Shown here: in pieces, positions 1 to 8,382 of the stretch
Position numbering within the stretch: the stretch's first letter is position 1
How the letters are laid out: each line of letters starts with the position of its first letter
Source: Gammaproteobacteria bacterium
GTDB lineage: Bacteria > Pseudomonadota > Gammaproteobacteria > Ga0077536
DNA length: 64,000 nt
Direction: 5' to 3'
NCBI GenBank assembly: GCA_024234975.1
Contig: JACKNH010000018.1
Span: 1 to 64,000 of the forward strand
Position numbers and translations under genes: made by a program
The notes under the pieces: generated by a model
The model's input: the letters and a program-made list of their open reading frames with translations, nothing else
Database searches by the model: none
What the model was told of the DNA's origin: nothing

Positions 1-566
1 ACAAACATGTTGGCGGAGGTTCCGCTTTCCCCCTCATGCTGGGTCTGTACCAGTAATGATCCGATGCCCATCACGCGACCTTGGGGATTCAGCAGTGCGG
101 CGCCGGCCCAACTCTGATGGGAGGGCGCGGCGAAGATGGCGTCATCGATCACATATTCCCAACGACCGGCAAATTCGTGACGGGCGATGATGCGCGTGGG
201 ATGCAACTCACCTTCGGGCCCGCTGTCAGCGATGTAGGCGCGGTCACCTATCCTCGCTTCCAGCGCATCGTCGAGATCAAGTACCGCAGCGCTCAGCGGC
301 ATGGTCGCGCGGACCAGACCCAGACCGGATTCATGGTCGTAGGCAACCGCATAGCCCGGCACAGTGCTCCCGCTGCGGGTGGTTATCCAGACCGACTCCG
401 CATCCGATACCAGGTAACCGATGGTCAGGATCAACCCGTCCTCGCGAATCACGACACCATGGCCTGCACGATTGGTGCCCAGCAGGCCCGCCGACAACGC
501 ATCCTCGGGGATGACCGTGTTGATGATCACCATGCCGTGTAGCGCAAGTTCCGGGGCTGCTTCCAT
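1..566 (-). CDS. HtrA/DegP-like (S1C) protein with catalytic triad apparently lost; partial at window edge
   Basis: Read by translating the minus strand; it stays open to base 1, so the C-terminus (and any PDZ domain) lies outside the window. The fold signature of an HtrA-type trypsin-like protease is clear: GHGVVIREDGLILT near residue 40, and a strand ending ALLNPQGRVMGIG near residue 165, the usual oxyanion-loop region. The catalytic positions are changed. The His of the family motif TNNHVV is Tyr (TIGYLV), the Asp region reads YDHESGLGLV, and the family GNSGGPL motif reads QSWAGAAL, so Ser is Ala. I infer a pseudoprotease that may bind peptides or act as a scaffold. The ATG at 566 is the first good start; the frame stays open further upstream, so the true start is uncertain. 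Divergent from fadE. Confidence 0.6.
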   Translation of the reverse strand, partial: MEAAPELALHGMVIINTVIPEDALSAGLLGTNRAGHGVVIREDGLILTIGYLVSDAESVWITTRSGSTVPGYAVAYDHESGLGLVRATMPLSAAVLDLDDALEARIGDRAYIADSGPEGELHPTRIIARHEFAGRWEYVIDDAIFAAPSHQSWAGAALLNPQGRVMGIGSLLVQTQHEGESGTSANMF

Positions 567-777
567 GTTCTGTGTCGTCGTTTCAGCTCTGTAGCGGGTG
601 GTTGCTGACGGCCGTTTATGGCTGCCGGCCGATGGGGTTACGGGCGTAGTATGCGCACCGTCCAACGGCGACGCAAACCGACCCCCAACGCGCTACAATC
701 GGGCACCTGAAATCGTGCGCCGGAGGCGCAATGTGCCACATCCGTGCACATGCGCGACGGCCTGGGAGGGGCTTTTC

Positions 778-3207
778 ATGGTATCCGCGTTGGTGCTGTT
801 GGTGATTGTGTTTGCGGCCATGACGGCCCTGGCCCACGCAGCTGCGCCGCTGTGGTTGTGGACTGCGGCGGGCCTGGTGTTGCTGGTGGCGTTGGGCGAG
901 AGTACCCGCGGTTTCATTCCGGGGCTTCTGCTGATCGCGTTGTGGGTCGGTTGGTTGTTGCTGGCCGCGGCGAACCTGCCTGATCTGAGACGCGGCTTGC
1001 TGAGTCGGCGACTTCTGGCGCTGGTCCGGCGGATCCTGCCGCGCATTTCCGCCACCGAGCAGGAGGCGCTGGATGCCGGAACTGTCTGGTTTGATGGCGA
1101 AATTTTTTCCGGTAAACCTGATTGGCAGAAATTGCTGGGGCTGCCCGAGCAGGGATTGTCCGCAGAGGAACAGGCGTTCCTCGATGGCCCGGTGGAAACC
1201 TTGTGCGGCATGCTGGATGACTGGGATATCAACTTCCAGCGCGGCGATCTGCCGCCCGATGTATGGCAGTACATCCGCCAGCAGGGCTTCCTGGCGCTGA
1301 TCATCCCCCGCGAGTATGGCGGGCTCGGGTTTTCGACTCGCGCCAACTCCGAAATCGTGATGAAGATTTCCACCCGCTGTGGCGCCGCAGCCGTCACTGT
1401 CATGGTGCCCAATTCGCTGGGCCCGGCGGAACTGCTGATGCATTACGGCACCCAGGCGCAACGCGACCATTACCTGCCACGCCTGGCGCGAGGCGAGGAA
1501 CTGCCGTGCTTCGCGCTGACCGGGCCGACAGCGGGTTCGGACGCGGGGTCCATCCCCGACCGTGGCATCGTCTGCCATGGCGAGTTCGAAGGGCAGCAGG
1601 TGCTGGGCATCCGTGTGACATGGGAAAAGCGCTATATCACGCTGGGACCGGTCGCAACTGTGCTTGGGCTGGCGTTTCAACTGGAGGATCCGGACGGCCT
1701 GCTGGGCGGTCAGCGCGATGTCGGCATCACCCTGGCTTTGATTCCGACCACGCACCCGGGCGTCAATATCGGTCGTCGCCATTACCCCGCCGGCCAGGCA
1801 TTCCAGAACGGTCCCAACTCCGGCAACGATGTCTTCATTCCAATGGATTGGGTGATCGGCGGCCGCGACCGCTGCGGCCAGGGCTGGCGCATGCTGATGA
1901 ACTGCCTGTCGGCGGGCCGCGCGGTTTCACTGCCGGCGCTGGGCACCGCGGCGCTGAAGTTCTGCGTTCGCTATGCCGGCGCGTATTCGCGGATCCGTTA
2001 CCAGTTCGGTCTGCCGATAGGTCGTTTCGAAGGTATCGAGGAACCGTTGGCACGGATCGCCGCTGACACTTACCTGGTGGATGCCGCGCGTACCGTGACC
2101 GCAGCGGCGCTCGATGCAGGTCACAAACCTTCGGTGCTCTCCGCGGTGCTCAAGTATCAGGCAACGGATCGCATGCGACGGGGAGTGAATGACGCCATGG
2201 ATATCCACGGCGGTCGCGCCATCTGCGCCGGACCGTCGAACTATCTGCAAAGCACCTATGCCGCGATACCGATTGCGATCACCGTCGAAGGGGCGAACAT
2301 TCTTACCCGCTCGCTGATCGTATTCGGCCAGGGCGCGATACGTTGTCATCCCTGGCTGTTGAAGGAGATTGCGGCAGTCAGCGATCCGGATCAGGAGGCG
2401 GGCCTGCGCGCGTTCGACGAAGCGTTGTGCGGCCATGTCCGCCACACTCTGGGCAACCTGGCGCGGGCTTTCGTCGGTGGTCTTGCGGGCAGCAGCGCTG
2501 CGGCATCGGGCGCTGGTCTGCGTCGCCACCGCTGGTATGCCCGGCTCGAGCGCTGGTGCAGTGCTTACGCGGCGTTGGCAGATATCGCGTTATTGATGTT
2601 GGGTGGTGCATTGAAGCGCAAGGAGAAGCTGTCCGGACGCTTTGCTGACGTATTCAGCAGCCTGTATATGCTGAGCTGCGTCCTGAAGAAGTTTGAGGGC
2701 AGGGGACAACCGGACAACGAACGCGATCTGCTGGACTACGTCATGCTGCGCGAGTTGTCGCAGATTGAACAGCAGCTGTATGACATCACGCTCAACCTGC
2801 CGTCGCGGGCTGTGGGTTGGACGTTGCGCAGGGTGCTGTTTCCACGTGGACGCAGTCAGCGTCAACCATCCGATCGTCTGGGCACACGCGTGGCCCGGTC
2901 ATTGATGGAACCAGGCGCGATACGCGATCTGCTGACAGCAGGCTGTTACATCAACACTGAGCCGGCAGACATCACCGGGCGGATGGAAGCGGCACTGGCG
3001 GCAACGGTCGCCAATGCACCCTTGGAGCAGCGTCTGCGCGATGCCGAACGCGAAGGACGGCTGACGGATCGCAACGATATTGATGCCGCGCTGTCTGCCG
3101 GCGTGATTACCCGGAATGAGTTCGAAGGGTTGCTTGCCCTGCGGACGCTGGTCCGCAATGCGATCATGGTCGATGACTTCGCGCCGGATGCGTTTGTTCG
3201 CGGATAA
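778..3207 (+). CDS. fadE: Acyl-CoA dehydrogenase, FadE family
   Basis: An 809-residue protein very close in layout to E. coli FadE (814 aa), the flavin-dependent enzyme of the first step of fatty-acid beta-oxidation. Visible features: two N-terminal hydrophobic segments (about residues 1-65), then the dehydrogenase core with VPNSLGPAELLMHYGT, the substrate/FAD segment CFALTGPTAGSDAGSIPD and ITVEGANILTRSLIVFGQGA, then the long C-terminal extension (DUF1974 type) that separates FadE from short acyl-CoA dehydrogenases. ATG 778 was chosen because GGGAGG lies 8 bases upstream and the hydrophobic N-terminus starts there; a longer frame opens at 598 but adds an unlikely Arg-rich leader. FAD, acyl-CoA and an ETF-type acceptor are known for the family. 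Confidence 0.93.
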   Translation: MVSALVLLVIVFAAMTALAHAAAPLWLWTAAGLVLLVALGESTRGFIPGLLLIALWVGWLLLAAANLPDLRRGLLSRRLLALVRRILPRISATEQEALDAGTVWFDGEIFSGKPDWQKLLGLPEQGLSAEEQAFLDGPVETLCGMLDDWDINFQRGDLPPDVWQYIRQQGFLALIIPREYGGLGFSTRANSEIVMKISTRCGAAAVTVMVPNSLGPAELLMHYGTQAQRDHYLPRLARGEELPCFALTGPTAGSDAGSIPDRGIVCHGEFEGQQVLGIRVTWEKRYITLGPVATVLGLAFQLEDPDGLLGGQRDVGITLALIPTTHPGVNIGRRHYPAGQAFQNGPNSGNDVFIPMDWVIGGRDRCGQGWRMLMNCLSAGRAVSLPALGTAALKFCVRYAGAYSRIRYQFGLPIGRFEGIEEPLARIAADTYLVDAARTVTAAALDAGHKPSVLSAVLKYQATDRMRRGVNDAMDIHGGRAICAGPSNYLQSTYAAIPIAITVEGANILTRSLIVFGQGAIRCHPWLLKEIAAVSDPDQEAGLRAFDEALCGHVRHTLGNLARAFVGGLAGSSAAASGAGLRRHRWYARLERWCSAYAALADIALLMLGGALKRKEKLSGRFADVFSSLYMLSCVLKKFEGRGQPDNERDLLDYVMLRELSQIEQQLYDITLNLPSRAVGWTLRRVLFPRGRSQRQPSDRLGTRVARSLMEPGAIRDLLTAGCYINTEPADITGRMEAALAATVANAPLEQRLRDAEREGRLTDRNDIDAALSAGVITRNEFEGLLALRTLVRNAIMVDDFAPDAFVRG

Positions 3208-3228
3208 GCACCGCGGGGTTAACGGCCG

Positions 3229-3729
3229 GTGACTGAATGGCTGGACGTCGTCGATGAGAATGATGTGGTCATGCGCGCTCTGCCGCGCGCGGAAGTCCAT
3301 GCCGGCGGTTGGCGCCATCGGGCGGTCCACGTCATCGTTGAGGATGACCGGGGGCGGATATTTCTGCAGCGGCGGTCCGGGCGCAAGGAGTGCGCGCCCG
3401 GCTTGTGGGATTCCTCGTGCGCAGGCCATGTCGAAGCAGGCGAGACCTATTCGGCCGCTGTTGTGCGCGAACTCGTTGAAGAACTTGGAATCACTTGCGA
3501 AGGATTGCCATCACCAATGTTTACACTCCCCGCGTCGGCATTGACCGGCCACGAGTTCGTGCACGTTTTCCGCATCATCTGGACTTCGGTCATCGCCATG
3601 GATTACAGCGAAATGGCGGCTGGAGGCTGGTTTCGCCGCGAAATCATTGCCCGCTGGCTGGCGCACAGACCACAGCATTTCACCGGTACTTTCTCCCTGA
3701 TCTGGAATTCCAGCAGCTGGAAACTTTAG
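3229..3729 (+). CDS. Nudix hydrolase (YfcD/isopentenyl-diphosphate isomerase-like)
   Basis: A 166-residue protein with an intact Nudix box at about residues 66-88 (GHVEAGE, seven residues, then RELVEELGI), the Mg-binding motif that hydrolyses nucleoside-diphosphate-linked substrates. The N-terminus MTEWLDVVDENDVVMR and the phrase GLWDSSCAGHVEAGE are typical of the YfcD/IDI-like branch, whose true substrates are poorly defined. It starts at GTG 3229, 21 bases after fadE on the same strand, so co-transcription is plausible. No clear Shine-Dalgarno sequence is seen. Confidence 0.85.
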   Translation: MTEWLDVVDENDVVMRALPRAEVHAGGWRHRAVHVIVEDDRGRIFLQRRSGRKECAPGLWDSSCAGHVEAGETYSAAVVRELVEELGITCEGLPSPMFTLPASALTGHEFVHVFRIIWTSVIAMDYSEMAAGGWFRREIIARWLAHRPQHFTGTFSLIWNSSSWKL

Positions 3730-3830
3730 GCCCCGGGCCTGAAGGTCAACCAATATTTACGATCACAATCAGTGCAAGCACGCTGCCGCATGCTAGGGTG
3801 CGATCAACTGGAAAGCAGCAGGAAAAAGGA

Positions 3831-4490
3831 ATGGTTCGCATAATCGTCGTCGACGATCACAAACTGGTTCGCAAATGTTTGTGCGCGCGACTGGATGCCG
3901 TAGAGGAATTCGAAGTTATCGCGGAGGCTGATAGCGGTGAACAGGTGCGCGAGTTGACCCGCACGCTCGAGTTCGATGTCCTGCTGATGGATCTCAATAT
4001 GCCCGGCATTGGCGGGCTGGAAGCTGCCCGGCGGCTGCTGCTGTCGCGTCCGGAGACCCGCATCATCGGTATCTCGATGTATGTCGAAGGGCCGTTCCCG
4101 GCCAAGTTCATGGAACTGGGCGGCGCCGGTTACGTCAGCAAGAATGCCGACGCGCAGGAAATGATTCACGCCATCCGCGAAGTTCATGCCGGACGCTGCT
4201 ACATCAGCCACGACGTCGCGCAGATCATTGCGGCCAACCGTGTGTTCCGCGCCAGCGGCATGCCGTTTGACGCGCTTACGCCACGCGAGATCCAGGTATT
4301 GCATCTCATCAGCGAGGGACAGACCGTCGCCGAGATTGCACTGGCATTGAATGTGTCGCGCAAAACCATTGCCCATCACCGGCGCCGCCTGTTCGAGAAA
4401 TTCGGGGTTGGCAACGACGTGCAACTCGCACTGATTGCCCGCAGCCAGGGTTTTGCCGAGATGGGCGAACTGATGAGCGTCGCTGACTGA
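3831..4490 (+). CDS. uvrY: LuxR-family response regulator, GacA/UvrY type
   Basis: A 219-residue two-domain regulator. The receiver domain starts MVRIIVVDDHKLVR, has the phospho-acceptor Asp at about residue 54 (LLMDLNMPG) and the conserved Lys in GYVSKNADAQ. The C-terminal LuxR helix-turn-helix runs from LTPREIQVLHLISEGQTV to the recognition-helix region NVSRKTIAHHRRRLFEKF. Sequence and position upstream of uvrC and pgsA match GacA/UvrY, partner of the BarA/GacS kinase, which in relatives controls CsrA-sequestering small RNAs. ATG 3831 follows AAAAAGGA; a longer frame from 3495 runs through the preceding Nudix gene and is not credible. The symbol could equally be gacA. Confidence 0.92.
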   Translation: MVRIIVVDDHKLVRKCLCARLDAVEEFEVIAEADSGEQVRELTRTLEFDVLLMDLNMPGIGGLEAARRLLLSRPETRIIGISMYVEGPFPAKFMELGGAGYVSKNADAQEMIHAIREVHAGRCYISHDVAQIIAANRVFRASGMPFDALTPREIQVLHLISEGQTVAEIALALNVSRKTIAHHRRRLFEKFGVGNDVQLALIARSQGFAEMGELMSVAD

Positions 4491-4545
4491 GTTTCCAGTA
4501 CACGGCCGCTGGAGTCTGCTGGCAAGGCGCTGATACGATCACCGC

Positions 4546-5205
4546 ATGTCCTGGCCGAAACCCTGGTTCAATCTCCACTGCAAGCTGTGCCCACGCCTCG
4601 CGCAGGGTCTGGCGGACGTGCGCCGCGAATTTCCGCATTACCATGCCGCGCCCGTTCCGCCATTCGGCGATCGCAACGCCAGACTGCTGATCGTCGGGCT
4701 CGCGCCGGGAATGCACGGCGCCAATCGCACGGGGCGACCGTTCACCGGAGATCACGCCGGCATCATCCTCTACGAAACATTGCACCGACACGGGTTCGCC
4801 AATCAGGCCACCGGCGATGATCCTGACGACGGTTTGAAGCTCATACACTGCCGGATTTCGAACGCGGTGAAATGTCTGCCGCCGGCCAACAAACCGACGG
4901 GCAGTGAGGTGCGGACCTGTAATGCCTATCTCGCCGCCGAGCTTTCTGCGTTGCCGAAGGATGCGGTAATCATCGCGTTGGGCCGGGTGGCGCACGAGGC
5001 AGTGCTCGCCGGTGTAGGTGAACGGCGGGCGGATTTCGCCTTCGGTCACGGGTATGAACACGCTTTGGCGCGTGGCGGGTACCTGCTCGACAGCTACCAC
5101 TGCAGCCGCTACAACACGCAGACCCGACGCCTCACTCCCGCGATGTTCGATCGGGTCTTTGCGCGTGCAGCGCAGTTGATTGCCAGGGCGGGAGCCGTCG
5201 CGTGA
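4546..5205 (+). CDS. Uracil-DNA glycosylase, family 5 (UDGb-like)
   Basis: A 219-residue DNA-repair enzyme predicted to excise uracil and other deaminated bases. Recognisable motifs are GLAPGMHGANRTGRPFTGD (motif 1 of family 4/5 glycosylases) near residue 52 and SYHCSRYNTQTRRLTP near the C-terminus (motif 2 with its active-site His). Four Cys residues, including the pair LHCKLC near residue 10 and CRISNAVKC in the middle, fit the 4Fe-4S cluster known in families 4 and 5. Its TGA overlaps the GTG of uvrC by 4 bases, so the two repair genes look translationally coupled. Confidence 0.85.
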   Translation: MSWPKPWFNLHCKLCPRLAQGLADVRREFPHYHAAPVPPFGDRNARLLIVGLAPGMHGANRTGRPFTGDHAGIILYETLHRHGFANQATGDDPDDGLKLIHCRISNAVKCLPPANKPTGSEVRTCNAYLAAELSALPKDAVIIALGRVAHEAVLAGVGERRADFAFGHGYEHALARGGYLLDSYHCSRYNTQTRRLTPAMFDRVFARAAQLIARAGAVA

Positions 5206-7055
5206 CTGACGCCGGAACGGTGGCTGAACCCGAAGTCGACGTGATCCGCGTAGCCATGGGATTGCCGAAGACCCCTGGCGTGTACCGCTTCTTCGATCAG
5301 CGGAAACAGCTCATCTATGTCGGCAAGGCGCGCAATCTGCGGCGGCGGGTTGCCAGCTATTTCAGCCGCCGTGCGGAATCAACGCCTAAACTGCGCGCCC
5401 TGCGCGCCAACATCGCCAACATTGAATTCACCGTAACGCGGACGGAAGGTGAGGCGCTGCTGCTCGAGAGCAACCTCATCAAGGAATTCCGCCCGCGTTA
5501 CAACGTGGTGCTGCGCGACGACAAGAGTTACCCGTATATCCATGTCACCACCGACCAGCAGTTTCCCAGGCTCGCGTTTCATCGCGGCGCGCGCAGTGCT
5601 CCCGGGCGCTACTTCGGCCCTTATCCCAGCGCCGGTGCGGTCAGGCAGACGCTCAACCTGCTGCAGAAGCTGTTTCGCGTGCGCCAATGCGAAGATTCAT
5701 ATTTCGCCAATCGCAGCAGACCGTGTCTGCAACATCAGATTGATCGCTGCACAGCGCCGTGTGTGGGTCTGGTCGCTGCGGCGGACTACGACCGCGATAT
5801 TCAGCATGCCGTCATGTTTCTGGAAGGTCGCAGCCAGGAGGTGATTGATACCCTGGTCGGCAACATGGAGGCAGCCGCCACCGCCCAGGAATTCGAGCGC
5901 GCCGCGCGTCTGCGCGATCAGATTTTCGCGTTGCGCCGCGTACAACAGAACCAGTACGTGACTTCGGAAGGTGGAGATTTCGATATCGTCGCCGCCGTAC
6001 TGCGCAATGGCGTAGGGTGTGTGCAGGTATTCTTTGTGCGCAGTGGCAGCAATCTCGGTAACAAGACATTCTTTCCTGTCCATACCGAAGGCGGCACGGA
6101 GCCCGAGTTGCTGGCGGCGTTTCTGAGCCAGTATTACCTGGCGCGGCGTCCGGACCGGACGATTCCGCCGGATATCATCGTCGACGCTGATTTTGATGAT
6201 CGTGAACTGCTGGCTGATGTGCTGGCGGAACGCCGTGACGGTCCGGTTCGCATCCGTCCCAATGTGCGCGGCGAACGTGCCCGCTGGCTGGATATGGCGC
6301 GCAACAATGCCGAAGCCAATCTCGCCCAGCGGCTGTCCAGCGGCAAGCTGCAGGAAGTTCGGCTGGATGCATTGCGCGAAGCGCTCGGTCTGGCAGGCGA
6401 TATCGCGCGCATGGAGTGTTTTGACATCAGCCACACGCGGGGTGAGCGGACCGTGGCGTCCTGCGTGGTATTCGACCGCGAAGGTCCGCGGAAATCGGAT
6501 TACCGGTTGTTCAACATCGAAGGCGTCACCCCCGGCGATGATTACGCGGCGATGAACCAGGCGGTGCATCGGCGCTATGCCCGGATGGCCCGGGAGAATG
6601 CCGTTTTGCCGGATATAATCCTGATCGATGGCGGGGCGGGGCAGGTGAATTCGGCACGCGCGGCACTGGCGGAACTCGGGTTGGAGGCGGTCTGCGTGAT
6701 CGGTGTCGCCAAGGGGCCGGCGCGGCGTCCGGGTCAGGAGACGTTGATTCTGCAGGCGGCGGAAACGGCGGTGCATCTGCCAGCGGACGCGCCGGCGTTG
6801 CATGCGATTCAGCACATCCGTGACGAGGCGCATCGCTTTGCCATCAGCGGCCATCGGCAGCAACGTGGTCGTCAGCGGCGGCAGTCGCCGCTGGAACGAA
6901 TAGAGGGGGTTGGTGCGAAACGCCGCCAGCAGTTGATCAAGGCGTTCGGTGGCCTGCAGGGCGTGGCCAGGGCCGGCGTCGAAGATCTCGCGCGCGTCAA
7001 CGGTATCAGCCACGAACTCGCGACACGGATATACCAGGCATTTCACGAAAGCTGA
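5202..7055 (+). CDS. uvrC: UvrABC system protein C
   Basis: A 617-residue excinuclease subunit making the dual incisions in nucleotide-excision repair. Seen in order: an N-terminal GIY-YIG nuclease (PGVYRFFDQRKQLIYVGKA, residues about 24-42), a UVR domain that contacts UvrB (near QEFERAARLRDQI), an RNase H-like endonuclease (MECFDISHTRG and ILIDGGAGQVN) and C-terminal helix-hairpin-helix repeats (LERIEGVGAKRRQQL and ARVNGISHELA). Length matches the family (about 610). The GTG start overlaps the glycosylase stop by 4 bases; the stop overlaps the pgsA ATG by one base. Confidence 0.97.
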   Translation: MTDAGTVAEPEVDVIRVAMGLPKTPGVYRFFDQRKQLIYVGKARNLRRRVASYFSRRAESTPKLRALRANIANIEFTVTRTEGEALLLESNLIKEFRPRYNVVLRDDKSYPYIHVTTDQQFPRLAFHRGARSAPGRYFGPYPSAGAVRQTLNLLQKLFRVRQCEDSYFANRSRPCLQHQIDRCTAPCVGLVAAADYDRDIQHAVMFLEGRSQEVIDTLVGNMEAAATAQEFERAARLRDQIFALRRVQQNQYVTSEGGDFDIVAAVLRNGVGCVQVFFVRSGSNLGNKTFFPVHTEGGTEPELLAAFLSQYYLARRPDRTIPPDIIVDADFDDRELLADVLAERRDGPVRIRPNVRGERARWLDMARNNAEANLAQRLSSGKLQEVRLDALREALGLAGDIARMECFDISHTRGERTVASCVVFDREGPRKSDYRLFNIEGVTPGDDYAAMNQAVHRRYARMARENAVLPDIILIDGGAGQVNSARAALAELGLEAVCVIGVAKGPARRPGQETLILQAAETAVHLPADAPALHAIQHIRDEAHRFAISGHRQQRGRQRRQSPLERIEGVGAKRRQQLIKAFGGLQGVARAGVEDLARVNGISHELATRIYQAFHES

Positions 7056-7609
7056 TGAGCATACCTAACCTGTTGACCTTGTTGCGGATCGTACTGATTC
7101 CCTGCTTCGTTGTGGTGTTCTACCAGGACGCGCACTGGGCGCGACTGGCAGCGACAATCGTCTTTGTCATCGCTGCGTTGACCGATCTGTTTGACGGTTA
7201 CCTTGCGCGACGCCTGGGCCAGATCACCAAGCTGGGGGCATTTCTCGATCCCGTCGCGGACAAGTTGATGGTGGCCGTGGCGCTGGTGCTGTTGTTGCAG
7301 GCCGATCCGCGCGTGCTGATGGCCTTGCCGGTGGCGGTAATCATTTCCCGCGAAATCACCATTTCGGCATTGCGGGAATGGATGGCGGAAATCGGCGCGC
7401 GCAGCCAGGTGGCGGTGTCGTCGCTGGGGAAGATCAAGACCACCGCGCAGATGACCGCCCTGATCATGATGATTTTCCGCGACGACATTGGCCCGATACC
7501 GATCTACGAAATCGGGTTCGTCTCGCTATATCTGGCGGCCGCGTTGACCTTGTGGTCGATGTGTCTGTACCTGTGGGCGGCCTGGCCGGAACTTAAAAAG
7601 AATCGTTAA
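7055..7609 (+). CDS. pgsA: CDP-diacylglycerol--glycerol-3-phosphate 3-phosphatidyltransferase
   Basis: A 184-residue integral membrane enzyme that makes phosphatidylglycerol phosphate, the committed step to anionic phospholipids. The CDP-alcohol phosphotransferase signature is complete near residues 45-70 (DLFDGYLARR, then GAFLDPVADK with the catalytic Asp residues). Several hydrophobic helices are visible. It starts in a TGATG overlap with uvrC, the arrangement found in many gammaproteobacteria. Confidence 0.95.
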   Translation: MSIPNLLTLLRIVLIPCFVVVFYQDAHWARLAATIVFVIAALTDLFDGYLARRLGQITKLGAFLDPVADKLMVAVALVLLLQADPRVLMALPVAVIISREITISALREWMAEIGARSQVAVSSLGKIKTTAQMTALIMMIFRDDIGPIPIYEIGFVSLYLAAALTLWSMCLYLWAAWPELKKNR

Positions 7610-7759
7610 GGCGACCGGGATGGCATTGCTGCCGGCGTCCGCGGCCAGCGCGGCCAGCCGCGGGGGATGTTCGCGGGATCAATCGGATAGAGCGACTGCC
7701 GGATATGGTCTGCGGGGTCAGGCGGCGGCGGAATCGACCCGGCCGGCGACCATGAATTC

Positions 7760-7787
7760 TTGACACCTAGTCGCAGGTCACTACAAT
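7760..7787 (+). promoter_or_regulatory. Sigma-70 promoter for tRNA-Gly
   Basis: TTGACA at 7760-7765, a 16-base spacer and TACAAT at 7782-7787, followed by a GC-rich discriminator (AGCGCCC) just upstream of the tRNA at 7803. GC-rich discriminators are typical of stringently controlled stable-RNA promoters. Confidence 0.75.
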
Positions 7788-7802
7788 AGCGCCCAGTTCG
7801 CA

Positions 7803-7878
7803 GCGGGAATAGCTCAGTTGGTAGAGCGCAACCTTGCCAAGGTTGAGGTCGCGAGTTCGAGACTCGTTTCCCGCTCCA
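7803..7878 (+). tRNA. tRNA-Gly (GCC)
   Basis: A complete cloverleaf: acceptor arm GCGGGAA paired with TTCCCGC, D arm GCTC/GAGC, anticodon arm CAACC/GGTTG with loop TTGCCAA (anticodon GCC), and T arm GCGAG/CTCGT with TTCGAGA. CCA is encoded at 7876-7878. Same position as E. coli glyW downstream of pgsA. Confidence 0.95.
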
Positions 7879-7894
7879 AAACTTTCATGGCAAG

Positions 7895-8039
7895 TACAAG
7901 TGGTCTCAGAATCTGGATATCGGGTTCAGACAAGGCGCCGGACCAGCGAGGAGCGCAGTTTACACGCTGGTAAATGAGCACCGCAGTCGGTCCGGCAACG
8001 CAGGATCAAGGTGATATATAGATTCTGAGGCCACTTGTA
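7895..8039. repeat. MITE-like palindromic element between two tRNA genes
   Basis: A 145-base element with 20-base terminal inverted repeats (7895-7914 and 8020-8039, one mismatch) that begin and end in TA. Inside is a second imperfect palindrome: GCCGGACC near 7936 pairs with GGTCCGGC near 7988, and the centre is TTTAC-ACGCTG-GTAAA. No coding frame fits. The TA ends and paired termini resemble a non-autonomous IS630/Tc1-type miniature element; a REP-like extragenic repeat is the alternative. Copy number elsewhere cannot be judged from one window. Confidence 0.6.
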
Positions 8040-8054
8040 TCGTCGGATCTGCGT

Positions 8055-8083
8055 AATAGGGCATTCCTCGTGAATGCCCTATT
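8055..8083 (+). terminator. Strong hairpin before tRNA-Cys, possible terminator or processing signal
   Basis: Arms AATAGGGCATTC and GAATGCCCTATT (12 perfect pairs) with a 5-base loop. There is no long T run afterwards (CGTTTGC), so a factor-independent terminator is only possible; it may instead be an RNA-processing structure in a Gly-Cys tRNA transcript. Confidence 0.4.
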
Positions 8084-8119
8084 CGTTTGCGGACCTGACG
8101 ACAGCAGCACAGCCCCCAC

Positions 8120-8190
8120 GGCTGGGTGGCAGAGTGGTCATGCAGCGGCCTGCAAAGCCGTGGACGCCGGTTCGATTCCGACCCCAGCCT
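8120..8190 (+). tRNA. tRNA-Cys (GCA)
   Basis: Acceptor arm GGCTGGG pairs with CCCAGCC, with discriminator T at 8190. The anticodon arm GCGGC/GCCGT has loop CTGCAAA (anticodon GCA); the T arm is GCCGG/CCGAC with TTCGATT. A 3' CCA is not encoded exactly (CAC follows). Position matches E. coli cysT after glyW; no tRNA-Leu follows here. Confidence 0.93.
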
Positions 8191-8382
8191 CACCTTCCAT
8201 TCATCGCGTTCCTTTTGCCTTGCGGCAGCATTGGTTGTCGCCCTCACGGTAATCCGGACCCGGGGCGCGTCACTTGCGTTCCTTCGCCGGTATTGTTTTC
8301 AGCAGATGCATTCGGTTTTGCTTGCAGGTAAGGTTGCCGCTGCACAGATGAGGCAGGGAACGCCTCGAGGAAGAGAGGGCAT

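Noticed and set aside
81..542. 153-codon plus-strand frame at the window start
   Set aside because: It is the complement of the HtrA-like gene, whose motifs are recognisable; the plus-strand version has none.
616..1782. 388-codon minus-strand frame opposite fadE
   Set aside because: FadE is fully conserved on the other strand, and the antisense translation is repetitive in His and Gln without a domain.
5697..7046. 449-codon minus-strand frame opposite uvrC
   Set aside because: uvrC is intact in the other frame with all domains; the antisense frame shows no family features.
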